In this document: piece by piece, positions 1 through 8,408 of the stretch
Layout: every line of letters starts with the position of its first letter
How positions within the stretch are numbered: the stretch's first letter is position 1
DNA from: Flavobacteriales bacterium
GTDB lineage: Bacteria > Bacteroidota > Bacteroidia > Flavobacteriales_D > Sanyastnellaceae
Assembly: GCA_947463065.1 (NCBI GenBank)
Contig: CANHSF010000006.1
Coordinates: 1 to 39,757 of the forward strand
Reading direction: 5' to 3'
Length of the DNA stretch: 39,757 nucleotides
The notes under the pieces: model-generated
The model's input: only the letters and a program-made list of their open reading frames with translations
What the model was told of the DNA's origin: nothing
The model's database searches: none
Position numbers and translations under genes: made by a program

Positions 1-1206
1 GTGCCTGACATTGGTCCTTTTTCCACGGGAGGAGGACAAGCGGCCCTTGGTGCTATTTCAAGCGCTTGGGTCAGTGGCGCTAGCTACAATGTAACCATAG
101 AAGTGCAGGCGAACGATGCCGAGTGTGGGTTGATTTGGTGGGGCTATTCGATCCCTCGAACTATTGCGTTTTGCGGGGTTTGCGATCTACCATGGACGGG
201 GTCCAGCATCATACCCAACAACCAGACTTTGAGCAGTATTTGTTCTAACTTCAGTGTGACGCCATTTTTGGGCAATTATCAATTCAGATATCGCTTCCAA
301 ACAAACAATGGCAACACTGAGTTTTGTTCAAATTGGGCGACTGGTGATTTGACTACATGCAGCTCCACAATATTCGATTGTTTGCGTTACAACAAGACGT
401 ATATGGTCAGTTTTGGGGCTCGGTTTGTTCCTACAGATCCAATTTGTTGGTATGGACCGACCACGATTGTTACCCCTACCATGCCATATACGAATGTGAC
501 TTCTTCCACATGCTGCAGGTGGCGCAATGCCAATGCCGGGAATATTTCTGGATCAGTCATTTCGGGTTACGATCAATACCGTTTTCGCTTGACCCCAATA
601 AATCCTTGCAATGCATCTGGCCCATTGATGCCGATAGGTCCAGCCATTACTACCGGTTGGGGCACTACATCAGCGTTCAACCCATCAGGTATTACAACCC
701 CGGGTACGATTTATTTGGTTCAGCAACAAGGTAGAATTTTAAGCAACTCATGTCCAAACTGCTCGGGGGTTAATTCCACAATTCCAGGTCAGCAAACAGA
801 TTGGGGTAGTTTGTGTATTGTCGGTATTCGCGCATTGAGCAGCCCTGCCGCGGGCTCACCAATTGGGTGTTTTTGTACACCCGGACTCGCTGCTCCTTTC
901 GAAGAATTGGACCTCACCTACGATTTGGATTATGTGACCGCCAACAAAACATCCATTATTACAGTGAGCCAAACTGGCCACAAACTCTTGTCTGTTGACC
1001 TGAAAGCAGCCAATGCAATGGGAAATGGTAAAATTCTCATGCATAACTTGTCGGGACAACTCGTTCTTGAACAAGTAGTTCAAACGGATGAGGAACAAAT
1101 TGAAATAAACTTGAATGAGTTGAACGAAATGAGCACGGGGGTTTATGTGCTCACTGTTCAAACAGAAAGCGGTGTTTTCACAGAGAAACTGTTTATTCAC
1201 TTTTAA
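1..1206 (+). CDS. T9SS type A sorting-domain protein, 5' partial
   Basis: The reading frame is open from the first base of the window, so the N-terminus and signal peptide are probably missing and the GTG at base 1 is not a convincing start. The visible 401 residues form a Cys/Asn/Thr-rich, beta-strand-like extracellular region. The last roughly 75 residues form a typical type A C-terminal sorting domain: a strand ending in LLSVDLK, then ILMHNLSGQLVLEQ, then STGVYVLTVQTESG and a terminal EKLFIHF. In Bacteroidota this domain directs proteins through the type IX secretion system to the cell surface or medium. The passenger part is not recognisable as an enzyme, and several Cys suggest disulfides. 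The MBOAT gene follows 41 bases later on the same strand; no functional link is evident. Confidence 0.8.
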   Translation: MPDIGPFSTGGGQAALGAISSAWVSGASYNVTIEVQANDAECGLIWWGYSIPRTIAFCGVCDLPWTGSSIIPNNQTLSSICSNFSVTPFLGNYQFRYRFQTNNGNTEFCSNWATGDLTTCSSTIFDCLRYNKTYMVSFGARFVPTDPICWYGPTTIVTPTMPYTNVTSSTCCRWRNANAGNISGSVISGYDQYRFRLTPINPCNASGPLMPIGPAITTGWGTTSAFNPSGITTPGTIYLVQQQGRILSNSCPNCSGVNSTIPGQQTDWGSLCIVGIRALSSPAAGSPIGCFCTPGLAAPFEELDLTYDLDYVTANKTSIITVSQTGHKLLSVDLKAANAMGNGKILMHNLSGQLVLEQVVQTDEEQIEINLNELNEMSTGVYVLTVQTESGVFTEKLFIHF

Positions 1207-1247
1207 CAAGATCTTTCGAACTGTTCGGATTATCTACATAACGCCGT

Positions 1248-2687
1248 ATGCTCTTTAACTCATTTGAGTTCCTTGTTTTCTTTCCGATCGTTACGATCAT
1301 CTATTTTCTTCTCCCGCAAAAACTTCGCTGGTTGCATTTGTTGGTAGCCTCCTGCGTGTTTTATATGTTTTTCATTCCATATTATATCGTTATTTTATTT
1401 GTCACGATCATCATTGATTATTTTGCGGGAATATGGATTGAGGATAGCACAGGCAGACGGCGTAAGTTGTTTCTATGGGGCTCCATCGTTTCGACTTGTC
1501 TCGTTCTATTTGTCTTCAAGTACTACAATTTCTTCATTGGTAATTTTAACGATATTGCGGCTCTCACGGGTTGGAACTATTCGCTGGATTTACTGGGAAT
1601 CATTTTGCCCATTGGCTTGTCCTTTCACACCTTTCAAAGTTTAAGCTATGTCATTGAGGTCTATAGGGGCAACCAAAAAGCCGAACGCCATTTTGGAATT
1701 TATTCGCTGTATGTGATGTTTTATCCGCAACTGGTGGCTGGACCCATCGAGCGTCCACAGAATGTATTGCATCAATTTTATGAAAAACATCAGCTCAATT
1801 ACCAAGATGTATCGGCCGGCATCAAGCTGATGATTTGGGGGTTGTTCAAGAAGGTCGTGATAGCCGACAATATCGCTGGAATAGTGGATATTGTTTACGC
1901 CAATCCTGAAGGCACCAGTTGGCAATGGCTGTTGATCGGATCTTACCTGTTCGCTGTGCAGATCTATTGCGACTTCAGCGGTTACAGCGATATGGCGATC
2001 GGGGCCGCAAGGGTGATGGGTTTCCGACTCATGGAAAATTTCAATACGCCTTATATCGCCAATAGCATCAAAGCATTTTGGAGTAGATGGCATATCTCGC
2101 TCAGCACTTGGTTTCGCGATTACTTGTACATTCCCATGGGCGGCAATCGTGTTGAAGGTTGGCGCAAACACTTCAATTTGTTTACCGTATTTGCCGTCAG
2201 TGGCTTCTGGCACGGTGCAAATTGGACCTATATCGTATGGGGTTTGTTGCACGGTTTTTACAACGTGTTGGAGAATGTCCTGAAAAAATTTGCATGGTTC
2301 AAGGCCTGGATAGAAACCCAAGTGCCCATGAAAAAACGCCTCGGCGCCTTTGTTGTGTTTCATCTGGTGGTTCTGGGGTGGATCTTTTTCAGGGCGGAAA
2401 GCGTGAGCGATGCCTGGGTGGTCATCAAAGGTATTTTTACGGGACAAGGATCTTCGTGGGTGCCGCCCGATGAAATCATGACGTTTGGGTATTTGTCATT
2501 GGCCTTTAAGTTGGGGTTAGTGCTTGTGTTCATGGCTGTCGACCTAACTATGCACCGATTCTCTCGTGGGGTGTATGATCATCGCACTGGGCATTGGTTT
2601 AGACTCAGTCTTTTTGCTTATTTGGCAGCACTCATTTTACTTATTGGCTATTGGGGGGATGTGGAATTTATCTACTTCCAATTCTAG
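1248..2687 (+). CDS. MBOAT family O-acyltransferase (AlgI/DltB-like)
   Basis: This 479-residue, very hydrophobic protein has about ten or more membrane segments and the MBOAT signature. The putative catalytic His lies in SGFWHGANWTYIVWG near residue 322. Upstream is the typical AlgI block with DFSGYSDMAIG and FWSRWHISLSTWFRDYLYIP. Family members move acyl (usually acetyl) groups across the inner membrane to polysaccharides or other surface polymers. The length matches AlgI-type proteins. The next gene encodes a membrane-anchored SGNH-like protein, the usual partner type (AlgJ/AlgX/DltD-like) that completes acyl transfer outside the membrane. The acceptor polymer cannot be read from the sequence. 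The ATG at 1248 is used because it begins directly with the first hydrophobic helix. Confidence 0.92.
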   Translation: MLFNSFEFLVFFPIVTIIYFLLPQKLRWLHLLVASCVFYMFFIPYYIVILFVTIIIDYFAGIWIEDSTGRRRKLFLWGSIVSTCLVLFVFKYYNFFIGNFNDIAALTGWNYSLDLLGIILPIGLSFHTFQSLSYVIEVYRGNQKAERHFGIYSLYVMFYPQLVAGPIERPQNVLHQFYEKHQLNYQDVSAGIKLMIWGLFKKVVIADNIAGIVDIVYANPEGTSWQWLLIGSYLFAVQIYCDFSGYSDMAIGAARVMGFRLMENFNTPYIANSIKAFWSRWHISLSTWFRDYLYIPMGGNRVEGWRKHFNLFTVFAVSGFWHGANWTYIVWGLLHGFYNVLENVLKKFAWFKAWIETQVPMKKRLGAFVVFHLVVLGWIFFRAESVSDAWVVIKGIFTGQGSSWVPPDEIMTFGYLSLAFKLGLVLVFMAVDLTMHRFSRGVYDHRTGHWFRLSLFAYLAALILLIGYWGDVEFIYFQF

Positions 2688-2779
2688 AGCCATTGGCCCG
2701 TATAGGACTGGTTGGGATAGGCCGCATGCCTATATGGCTAGGCCCCGAGTTGAATTGTTTACATAGAGGGGTAAATATG

Positions 2780-2787
2780 TAGATTTG
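2780..2787 (+). promoter_or_regulatory. Candidate Bacteroidota -7 promoter element (TAGATTTG)
   Basis: The octamer fits the Bacteroidota sigma-factor -7 consensus TAnnTTTG. A TTG lies 22 bases upstream at 2755-2757, a slightly long spacing for the -33 element. Transcription from here would give a leader of about 60 bases before the SGNH-like gene at 2855, separating it from the MBOAT gene's own transcript. Motif evidence only. Confidence 0.35.
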
Positions 2788-2854
2788 TATAGTTGATAGA
2801 CAGCTCCAATCGCGCAAGTGCCTTCGGTTTGCTAACAAAAAGGATTAACCTAGA

Positions 2855-3814
2855 ATGGACAACAATCATAAGAAAATTGTTTTGAAGACGTTGTTTTTCG
2901 CAGCGCTATTGGGATTTTTTTATTTAGCGACCGCTTTTGTTCTGAGCCGCACCATTGTAAAAGGGAGACGTCTAATGGCTTATGTCAACCCCATGGCGGT
3001 TAGACTTGGCGGGCAAGAGCATAAAATGACACGAGAGTTCAATGGCAATGCAAAATACGATGTATTTGTTCTTGGCTCTTCCCATGCTTATCGAGGTTAC
3101 GACCCTCGGGTGTTTAAATCGTACGGATATGAGCTCTTTAATGCCGGTTCTTCGGCACAACATCCTTTAATTTCTGCTGTGTTATTGTCCAATATGGCTG
3201 AACAACTCGAGCACAAACCGCTAGTGATTATAGACGTGTATGATCGGATTTTGGAAATGGATGGCGACGAGAGTGTCGGGCGGGTAATGCTTAATTCTGC
3301 CGATATCGGCATGGCGTGCGAAATTTTCTGTGCCAAACCGAATATCGTTGCTTTCAATACTTTAGTCGGGCGATGGCTGTTGCCGGATGACTTTATTGAA
3401 GTTGAAGCAAAGGACTATGTGGGAAGTGGATATTGCATGCGCACCGATAGCTTGGACGAGGTTTTGCCCCCGTTGAAAGAAACTTTTACAATGGATGATA
3501 GAGCTAAGGGCGGTATTGTTGATATGGTCGCTTGGTTAAAAGAAAATCATTGTCCTTTTGTTTTTGTGAGTCATCCGATGCCGCCTCGGCAAGGGCGCGA
3601 GACGTATCATGAATTTGCGGTGAAGGAATTGGAAAGTATTGTCGGCACTGAGCAATTGGTGTATTTGGATTTCAATAATTTTGATTTTGGTCCGCAATGG
3701 CGAGCGTATTTTGGCGATGCTGCGCATTTGAATCAAGCGGGCGTTGATCTTTTTAATGACATGCTGATTGATTCACTTGAAAGTCGCGGCATGCTGCGCA
3801 AGGCGCCCATGTAA
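2855..3814 (+). CDS. Membrane-anchored SGNH/GDSL-like protein, possible O-acyltransferase partner
   Basis: This 319-residue protein starts with one N-terminal membrane anchor (residues about 8-32) followed by a periplasmic domain. Two features point to the SGNH hydrolase fold. VFVLGSSHAYRG near residues 70-80 places a Ser in block I, with His after it as in AlgJ/DltD-like proteins. GDAAHLNQAG near residues 287-296 supplies the DxxH pair (D288, H291) of block V. Such proteins accompany MBOAT acyltransferases and carry out the final acyl transfer to a polymer. The gene lies 167 bases after the MBOAT gene on the same strand, which supports that role, although the substrate is unknown. It could also be a stand-alone esterase. 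Confidence 0.7.
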   Translation: MDNNHKKIVLKTLFFAALLGFFYLATAFVLSRTIVKGRRLMAYVNPMAVRLGGQEHKMTREFNGNAKYDVFVLGSSHAYRGYDPRVFKSYGYELFNAGSSAQHPLISAVLLSNMAEQLEHKPLVIIDVYDRILEMDGDESVGRVMLNSADIGMACEIFCAKPNIVAFNTLVGRWLLPDDFIEVEAKDYVGSGYCMRTDSLDEVLPPLKETFTMDDRAKGGIVDMVAWLKENHCPFVFVSHPMPPRQGRETYHEFAVKELESIVGTEQLVYLDFNNFDFGPQWRAYFGDAAHLNQAGVDLFNDMLIDSLESRGMLRKAPM

Positions 3815-3846
3815 TTCCTAATCTGGGCGGTGTAGATATTTTGATT

Positions 3847-3854
3847 TATTTTTG
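3847..3854 (+). promoter_or_regulatory. Candidate -7 promoter element (TATTTTTG)
   Basis: Matches TAnnTTTG and lies 41 bases upstream of the ATG at 3896. No good TTTG is present at the expected -33 distance, so this is a weak, motif-only call for an internal promoter of the GT-like gene. Confidence 0.25.
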
Positions 3855-3895
3855 TTCGTTGGTTTGCGCCTTTTGGCAACGACCTTTACCTGCAT

Positions 3896-5293
3896 ATGGA
3901 ATTTAAACCCTTTTCCGTCGTTAATCAATTTCTTAAGGAGAAACTTATCCTAGCTAGCCGATATAGCAATAAGGAGATTTCACTGCTTAAGATTTTTCAG
4001 CATGCCCTGTCATTCGCCATAGTCGGCAACGATGAGAAATTGATCAAGAATTACCTCCATCTTCCACTGTTTGTGCAAATTTTTATCTATCGGCTAAAAG
4101 GTTGGACCCGCCGCACAAGCAGATCAAAGGTGGCCTTGAAGTCAACGGTTATTTTGGATCCGGTGCGTTTGGTCAAAGACGAAAAAGGCGCATACCGATC
4201 CATCTATTTTGATCGCGTAGTAGCGGCATTGGGGCGTTCGCAAGTCAGTATTTTGCACCAACGTTCCAGCGATTTGATCCAAGGCGATTGCGATGTGACA
4301 CAATTGGACCGCAACTGGCCGGCTTTGGATGATGTGGAAAAAGAAGTGCTGAAACAAATCATCGGTGTGGTGAAGCGCAACAACAGCTTTCATTATTACA
4401 CCGCTTATGAGAAGAAGCACATCCTCTCGGCCCTTCATATTTTCTATGAGGATTTTCGGTTTTATTATCAATTGTTCAAAGGACAATCCATTGAACGCCT
4501 CATTTTTATTTGCCACTACCACAACGAAGGCTTATTGGCTGCTGCCAAAGCGTTGAATATTTTCACCATCGAGTTGCAGCATGGATTGATTGCGGACAAT
4601 GACTTGTACTATGTATATCACGAACAATTTGCGGGAAGTGTTCAGAACGCATTTTTCCCCGACCGCATCTTGGTGTACGGCCAGTATTGGAAGGGAATTT
4701 TGGAAAAAGGATGTGAGTTTCGCCCTAAGCAAATTCTCATCGGTGGAGATTATTTGTTTCGACTTCATGAACGGCGCGAGGACGCTTCGAAAAAGGAAAA
4801 TTTAATTTTGGTGTGTGCGCAAAAAACCTTGCACGAAGACTACGTGGGCTATGGTCGAATTTTGGCCAAACACGTGCAGGCTCACCCCGATTGGAAGGTG
4901 ATTGTGAAGTTGCACCCTCTGGAAAAAAACAAAGAAGAATATGAAGTTCTTCGCTCTTTTGGCTTTGAAATCGTTGACTTGGAATGGCCACTGGATGTTT
5001 TGCTGATGCGGTGTAAAATTCAGATCAGCATTTATTCCACCACTTTTTTCGATGCCGTGGGTTACGATGTGGTCAATTTTTCTTTGCAACACTTTGGCGC
5101 CAGCAGCGATTATGCCGCCGATATGGTTACCGAAGGCGTGGCCTTGCCTTTGGAAGTCAATCAAAACCCCATCGATGCCTACCACAAGGCGCGCATACAG
5201 CAGCCTGCTGTGTTGGGCCGAGAGGATGTGTATGCGCCGTTTGATCGCGATGCTTTCGTGCGCATGCTGCAAGTTCCTGGAAAGTTGTTGTGA
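3896..5293 (+). CDS. Putative GT-B-like glycosyltransferase / capsule-type polysaccharide protein
   Basis: This 465-residue soluble protein is not assigned to a named gene. Its second half resembles the C-terminal Rossmann domain of GT-B enzymes and of capsule/teichoic-type transferases. An IELQHGLIADND segment (about residues 225-236) is followed by PDRILVYGQYW, then ILIGGDYLF, and a nucleotide-sugar-like region with VIVKLHPLEKNKEEY (about 337-351). Next comes SIYSTTFFDAVGYDVVNF, reminiscent of the donor-binding loop seen in CDP-glycerol or capsule transferases. There is no signal peptide, so it should act in the cytoplasm. Coming after an MBOAT and an SGNH gene on the same strand, it fits a role in making the glycan they modify. 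Family membership is inferred; donor and acceptor are unknown. Confidence 0.6.
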   Translation: MEFKPFSVVNQFLKEKLILASRYSNKEISLLKIFQHALSFAIVGNDEKLIKNYLHLPLFVQIFIYRLKGWTRRTSRSKVALKSTVILDPVRLVKDEKGAYRSIYFDRVVAALGRSQVSILHQRSSDLIQGDCDVTQLDRNWPALDDVEKEVLKQIIGVVKRNNSFHYYTAYEKKHILSALHIFYEDFRFYYQLFKGQSIERLIFICHYHNEGLLAAAKALNIFTIELQHGLIADNDLYYVYHEQFAGSVQNAFFPDRILVYGQYWKGILEKGCEFRPKQILIGGDYLFRLHERREDASKKENLILVCAQKTLHEDYVGYGRILAKHVQAHPDWKVIVKLHPLEKNKEEYEVLRSFGFEIVDLEWPLDVLLMRCKIQISIYSTTFFDAVGYDVVNFSLQHFGASSDYAADMVTEGVALPLEVNQNPIDAYHKARIQQPAVLGREDVYAPFDRDAFVRMLQVPGKLL

Positions 5294-5418
5294 GGTGCTG
5301 CTTAGTAGTTGCTTTGCGATGTAGTTTTTACTGTGCGTCGATCCATTGTGCATGCCGGCAAAGAATATCAGTAACCCGAGCAATCTTTTGCAATACTTTC
5401 GTACAACAACACATGTGA

Positions 5419-5841
5419 ATGTTCTTCAATATGGAATGGTCTTATCAAACAATAGGGATCCTGATTTTGATTGGCATCCTCGCTGGCATGCTCAGTGGAT
5501 TCGTTGGAGTGGGAGGCGGTTTGGTGATTGTGCCCGCACTGATGTACTTTTTATCGCTCAACCAGTTTCAGGCGCAGGGAACCAGCTTGGCAGTGCTGAT
5601 GTTGCCAGTGGGTTTTTTGGGTGTGATCAACTATTACAAAACGGGCAATGTACACGTATCCTATGCCCTCTTCATTGCTGGTGCTTTTATTTTGGGAAGC
5701 TATTTTGGGAGCAAAATGGCTTTGCGGCTGCCGGAGTACAAAGTCAAGTTTTTCTTTGGACTATTGATGCTGTACATGGCCATCCAAATGATTTGGAAGT
5801 CGGGTGCCAAATGGTGGGGTGAAGCCCAAACGCCTTTATAG
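5419..5841 (+). CDS. Half-size TSUP (TauE/SafE-like) membrane protein
   Basis: At 140 residues with about four membrane helices, this protein corresponds to one repeat of the usual two-repeat (about 250 residue) TauE/SafE permease. The family hallmark GMLSGFVGVGGGLVIVPAL is present near residues 22-40. It probably works as a dimer if it is a transporter; the anion it moves is unknown. An ATG at 5431 (beginning MEWSY) is an alternative start and perhaps the better one. Its stop codon overlaps the end of the convergent proline dehydrogenase gene by six bases. No second half is seen downstream, so this looks like a genuine short form and not a frameshift. Confidence 0.8.
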   Translation: MFFNMEWSYQTIGILILIGILAGMLSGFVGVGGGLVIVPALMYFLSLNQFQAQGTSLAVLMLPVGFLGVINYYKTGNVHVSYALFIAGAFILGSYFGSKMALRLPEYKVKFFFGLLMLYMAIQMIWKSGAKWWGEAQTPL

Positions 5842-7014
5842 CCCTCGTCTGGCTTTCTCCTTGAGGATCAAGCTCAGCTCTCTGCCCGTTTGGCCTTTGA
5901 CGCTGGTGTTTTCCATCGCTCTTCGGATGAGGTAAGGAATCACTTCTTTGATCGGACCATACGGCACATATTTCGCCACATTGAATCCCAAATGAGCAAG
6001 GTTGTAGCTGATGTGGTCGCTCATGCCGTAGAGTTGGGCAAAGTAAAAACGGGTATCGTTGGGTGAGATCTTGTTTTCCTGCATCAAACGCGCGAGGTAC
6101 AAATTGCTGTTTTCATTGTGTGAGCCGCAGCAAATGCTGATGCGATCGCGGTGGGTCACGCAATAGAGCAGGGCGGCGTCGAAGTCCTGATCGCAAGCGG
6201 CTTTGGATGGCTGAATGGGATCGCGGTATTGCATGGATTGGGCGCGAGCACTTTCTTTCTCCATATAAGCGCCGCGCACCAATTTAAAGCCGCAGAAGTA
6301 GTTGCGCTCCACGGCCCGTTGGTGGCTTTGATGCAAAAAGTCCAGCCTGTCGTGCCTATACAATTGAATGGTGTTGTAGACAATGGCTTTGCGGGTGTTG
6401 TACTTTTCCATCATGGCATCGGCCAATTGATCGATGGCGTCTTGAATCCAACTGTCTTCGGCATCGATGAAAATGGGGGTGTCGACCTGCACCGCTAAAG
6501 CACAAATGGCATCTACACGATGGATGACCCGTTGCCAAGCGGCCTCTTCTTCGGTGGTGAGTGCTTGTTGGGCATTGACTTTTTCCAGCAACGCAAATCG
6601 GGCTATGCCAGTCACTTTGAATACACAAAATGGAATGTCGGCTTTGCCTTGTGATGCGCGCAAAGTGGCCAAGGTTTCTTCGCACGTGGCGTCAAAATCG
6701 GCCTCGCTTTCTTTGCCTTCCACCGAATAGTCCAATATGGTTCCAATGCCGGCCTTGGAAAGAGCTGCTGTCGCTGAGGCGCATTCGGCGATGGTCTCGC
6801 CGCCGCAGAATTGTTTGAATATGGTGCCTTTGATGGCCCAGCCAATGGGAATGCCAAGGCGAATCGCTGTCTCTGTAGCCACCTTGCCCACCTTGACCAG
6901 GGTGGGGTTGGCAATTAGCTTGAAGAGATAGTACGACCGAGTGAGTTCCTTGTTGGATTTGCCGCTAAAGGCGACTTCCGTGTTTTCGAATAGTTGTGTT
7001 GGGAATGGTTCCAT
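5836..7014 (-). CDS. Proline dehydrogenase family protein
   Basis: This 392-residue protein has the single-domain proline dehydrogenase (PutA N-terminal/PRODH) layout, an FAD TIM barrel that oxidises proline to 1-pyrroline-5-carboxylate. Visible family blocks include PIFIDAEDSWIQDAID in the middle, FCGFKLVRGAYMEKE (about residues 238-252), SICCGSHNENSN (about 294-305), and the C-terminal YVPYGPIKEVIPYLIRRAMEN. That last block contains the RRxxEN substrate-binding motif typical of the family. The length matches stand-alone Bacteroidota enzymes. It is the last gene of a minus-strand group after an SprT-like gene (gap 164 bases). No P5C dehydrogenase lies nearby, so the next pathway step must be encoded elsewhere. 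Confidence 0.93.
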   Translation of the reverse strand: MEPFPTQLFENTEVAFSGKSNKELTRSYYLFKLIANPTLVKVGKVATETAIRLGIPIGWAIKGTIFKQFCGGETIAECASATAALSKAGIGTILDYSVEGKESEADFDATCEETLATLRASQGKADIPFCVFKVTGIARFALLEKVNAQQALTTEEEAAWQRVIHRVDAICALAVQVDTPIFIDAEDSWIQDAIDQLADAMMEKYNTRKAIVYNTIQLYRHDRLDFLHQSHQRAVERNYFCGFKLVRGAYMEKESARAQSMQYRDPIQPSKAACDQDFDAALLYCVTHRDRISICCGSHNENSNLYLARLMQENKISPNDTRFYFAQLYGMSDHISYNLAHLGFNVAKYVPYGPIKEVIPYLIRRAMENTSVKGQTGRELSLILKEKARRGL

Positions 7015-7178
7015 TGGTGGCGCGAATTTGTGTCCGAACGCTCAAATCGCCAATTAAAATGACGAAAATCTTTTGCCTGCATCGGCGCGATGGTTTGATT
7101 CCTTAACGATCAGGGCGAATGGAGCAATCATGAGCAACGGCATGCTATTAACTATTGCCGCCAGCAACTTGTTCGCTG

Positions 7179-7808
7179 TTATTCGTTGATGCGCATGACT
7201 TTGGTCAAGGGGTGAAACAAGTACAGGTGTCCGCTGTCGATGCAGGTGCATTGGTAGCGGGTGCGGACTTTCAGGCCCCGAGCAAAACGGCGTTTTTCGC
7301 GGCCATAGAGGAATTTATCTCCCTTTTGCAGATCGTCTACCATACAAATATTGGGATGGCTTTTTTTGTCGTATCGGGCCAGAACTTTGGCCATGGTATG
7401 GTCGCTGCACGAAGTTGCTCCGGGATTTTGAAGATATCCGTGGATGGCCAATTGCAAATCTTCGGGGAATATATTGCGACGAAGAAAGGGTCCAAGGGTG
7501 CGTTTGAAGGCGCTTTTCCATTCGTCGCCATGCGGTTTGACGTGCCAACCGTGCTCCACGTGGGTGATCAAATGCGCCAATTCGTGCATCAGGGTAACCA
7601 AAAAGGCGTAAGGATTGAGGTTGCCGTTGACGGTCAACTCCAACCTACCGGTCCTGGAGTCGGCCTTGAAATCGCCGTGTTTGGTAGCGCGAGGGGGAGT
7701 AATGACCAAGTGATGTGGATAGGCTCGGAGTTTCTCGCATACCAATTCCACCGATCCTTCGGGCAAAAATGGCTCAAGGGCGTTCTCTAAATCCGTGCGC
7801 TTCTGCAT
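7179..7808 (-). CDS. SprT-like zinc metalloprotease-fold protein
   Basis: From the ATG at 7808 (MQKRTDLENA) the protein has 209 residues; an in-frame upstream start at 7892 would lie deep inside the preceding lipoprotein gene and is less likely. The zinc-binding HELAH motif occurs in TLMHELAHLITHVEHGW, with a further His in KPHGDEWK, as expected for SprT/Spartan-type zincins. A small C-terminal region with CTCIDSG and a preceding SDHTMAKV may be a reduced zinc ribbon. Bacterial SprT-like proteins are poorly characterised, and their targets are unknown. The gene overlaps the lipoprotein gene upstream by 35 bases, which suggests translational coupling, and precedes proline dehydrogenase. Confidence 0.8.
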   Translation of the reverse strand: MQKRTDLENALEPFLPEGSVELVCEKLRAYPHHLVITPPRATKHGDFKADSRTGRLELTVNGNLNPYAFLVTLMHELAHLITHVEHGWHVKPHGDEWKSAFKRTLGPFLRRNIFPEDLQLAIHGYLQNPGATSCSDHTMAKVLARYDKKSHPNICMVDDLQKGDKFLYGREKRRFARGLKVRTRYQCTCIDSGHLYLFHPLTKVMRINE

Positions 7809-7953
7809 CGATCTCAATTTTATCTTCCCATTTTGGGCATGTGCGGCATTTGGGTTTTTTGCCGTGACCTCCTTTGCCCGATGTGCAGCCAACCCCTATA
7901 GCACAAAATCCGACAATGGTCAGGACAAGGAGATTTCGCATTGCAGTTTTCAT
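7774..7953 (-). CDS. Small putative lipoprotein
   Basis: A 59-residue protein starts at the ATG at 7953 (MKTAMRNLLV). It has a short lipoprotein signal peptide with a lipobox-like AIGVGC, followed by a small Lys/Gly-rich tail containing KCRTC. Cys in the lipobox would be lipidated, and the two later Cys could bind metal or form a disulfide. No family is recognised. The 3' end overlaps the SprT-like gene by 35 bases in another frame, so the two are probably co-transcribed. The upstream extension in the same frame lacks a signal-like sequence and is rejected as the start. Confidence 0.6.
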   Translation of the reverse strand: MKTAMRNLLVLTIVGFCAIGVGCTSGKGGHGKKPKCRTCPKWEDKIEIDAEAHGFRERP

Positions 7954-7980
7954 GATTGACGAATAATGTGTGATCTTTGG

Positions 7981-7988
7981 CGAAGATA
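7981..7988 (-). promoter_or_regulatory. Candidate -7 element (TATCTTCG, minus strand) for the lipoprotein-sprT group
   Basis: Read on the minus strand, TATCTTCG differs from TAnnTTTG at one position and lies 27 bases upstream of the ATG at 7953. The proposed tRNA-Leu promoter in this window has the same TTCG ending. No convincing -33 element is visible. Confidence 0.25.
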
Positions 7989-8024
7989 ATTCGAAAAAAA
8001 CCGATAATCGTTCATCCAAACGCA

Positions 8025-8324
8025 ATGGTACTCAATTTATTTTTTTTGGTTTTGGGATTGGTGGGATGGTATTTTTTCTCATTTCGTGTTTTGCGTTATA
8101 TGGTGGATGCTTCGGAAGGACGGTGGAAGTGGGAGTTGGCCCTGTACCTGTTGCTGTTGTGCGCCACTATTTTTTTGATCAAATTTGCGATCTACGCCCT
8201 CACGGGCTACCCCGCGCCAGGCAGTTGGGCCAGTCGTCTTTTTTTAGGTTTTGGCTTGGTGTGCTCCTATCTTGTGCCTTTTGCCAACGAGTACATCAAA
8301 CATTTTTTCAAGCGCAAAAAGTAA
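8025..8324 (+). CDS. Small hypothetical membrane protein
   Basis: From the ATG at 8025 this encodes 99 residues with about three hydrophobic segments: LNLFFLVLGLVGWYFF at the start, LALYLLLLCATIFLIKFAIYAL in the middle and LFLGFGLVCSYLVPF near the end. The tail is strongly basic (HFFKRKK) and should be cytoplasmic. The frame stays open upstream to a TTG at 7977, which would add a basic leader (IIRKKP), so the start is uncertain. The gene is transcribed away from the lipoprotein gene and lies 84 bases before mlaE on the same strand. No family is recognised; a link to the Mla genes is only positional. Confidence 0.6.
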   Translation: MVLNLFFLVLGLVGWYFFSFRVLRYMVDASEGRWKWELALYLLLLCATIFLIKFAIYALTGYPAPGSWASRLFLGFGLVCSYLVPFANEYIKHFFKRKK

Positions 8325-8408
8325 AAATCGAACAATCAACGACGCAATGCCAACAACATTTTTTGCCGCATTGGGTTAGAGGATAATGTCAGACGTAAGT
8401 TTGCTTCA

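Noticed and set aside
2717-2743. Overlapping hairpins ATAGGC/GCCTAT and GCCTA/TAGGC after the MBOAT gene
   Set aside because: Short alternative stems without a T run; no clear terminator or riboswitch character.
8396-8403. TAAGTTTG just before mlaE as a promoter
   Set aside because: It ends five bases before the mlaE ATG, so transcription would begin at or inside the start codon; probably a chance match.
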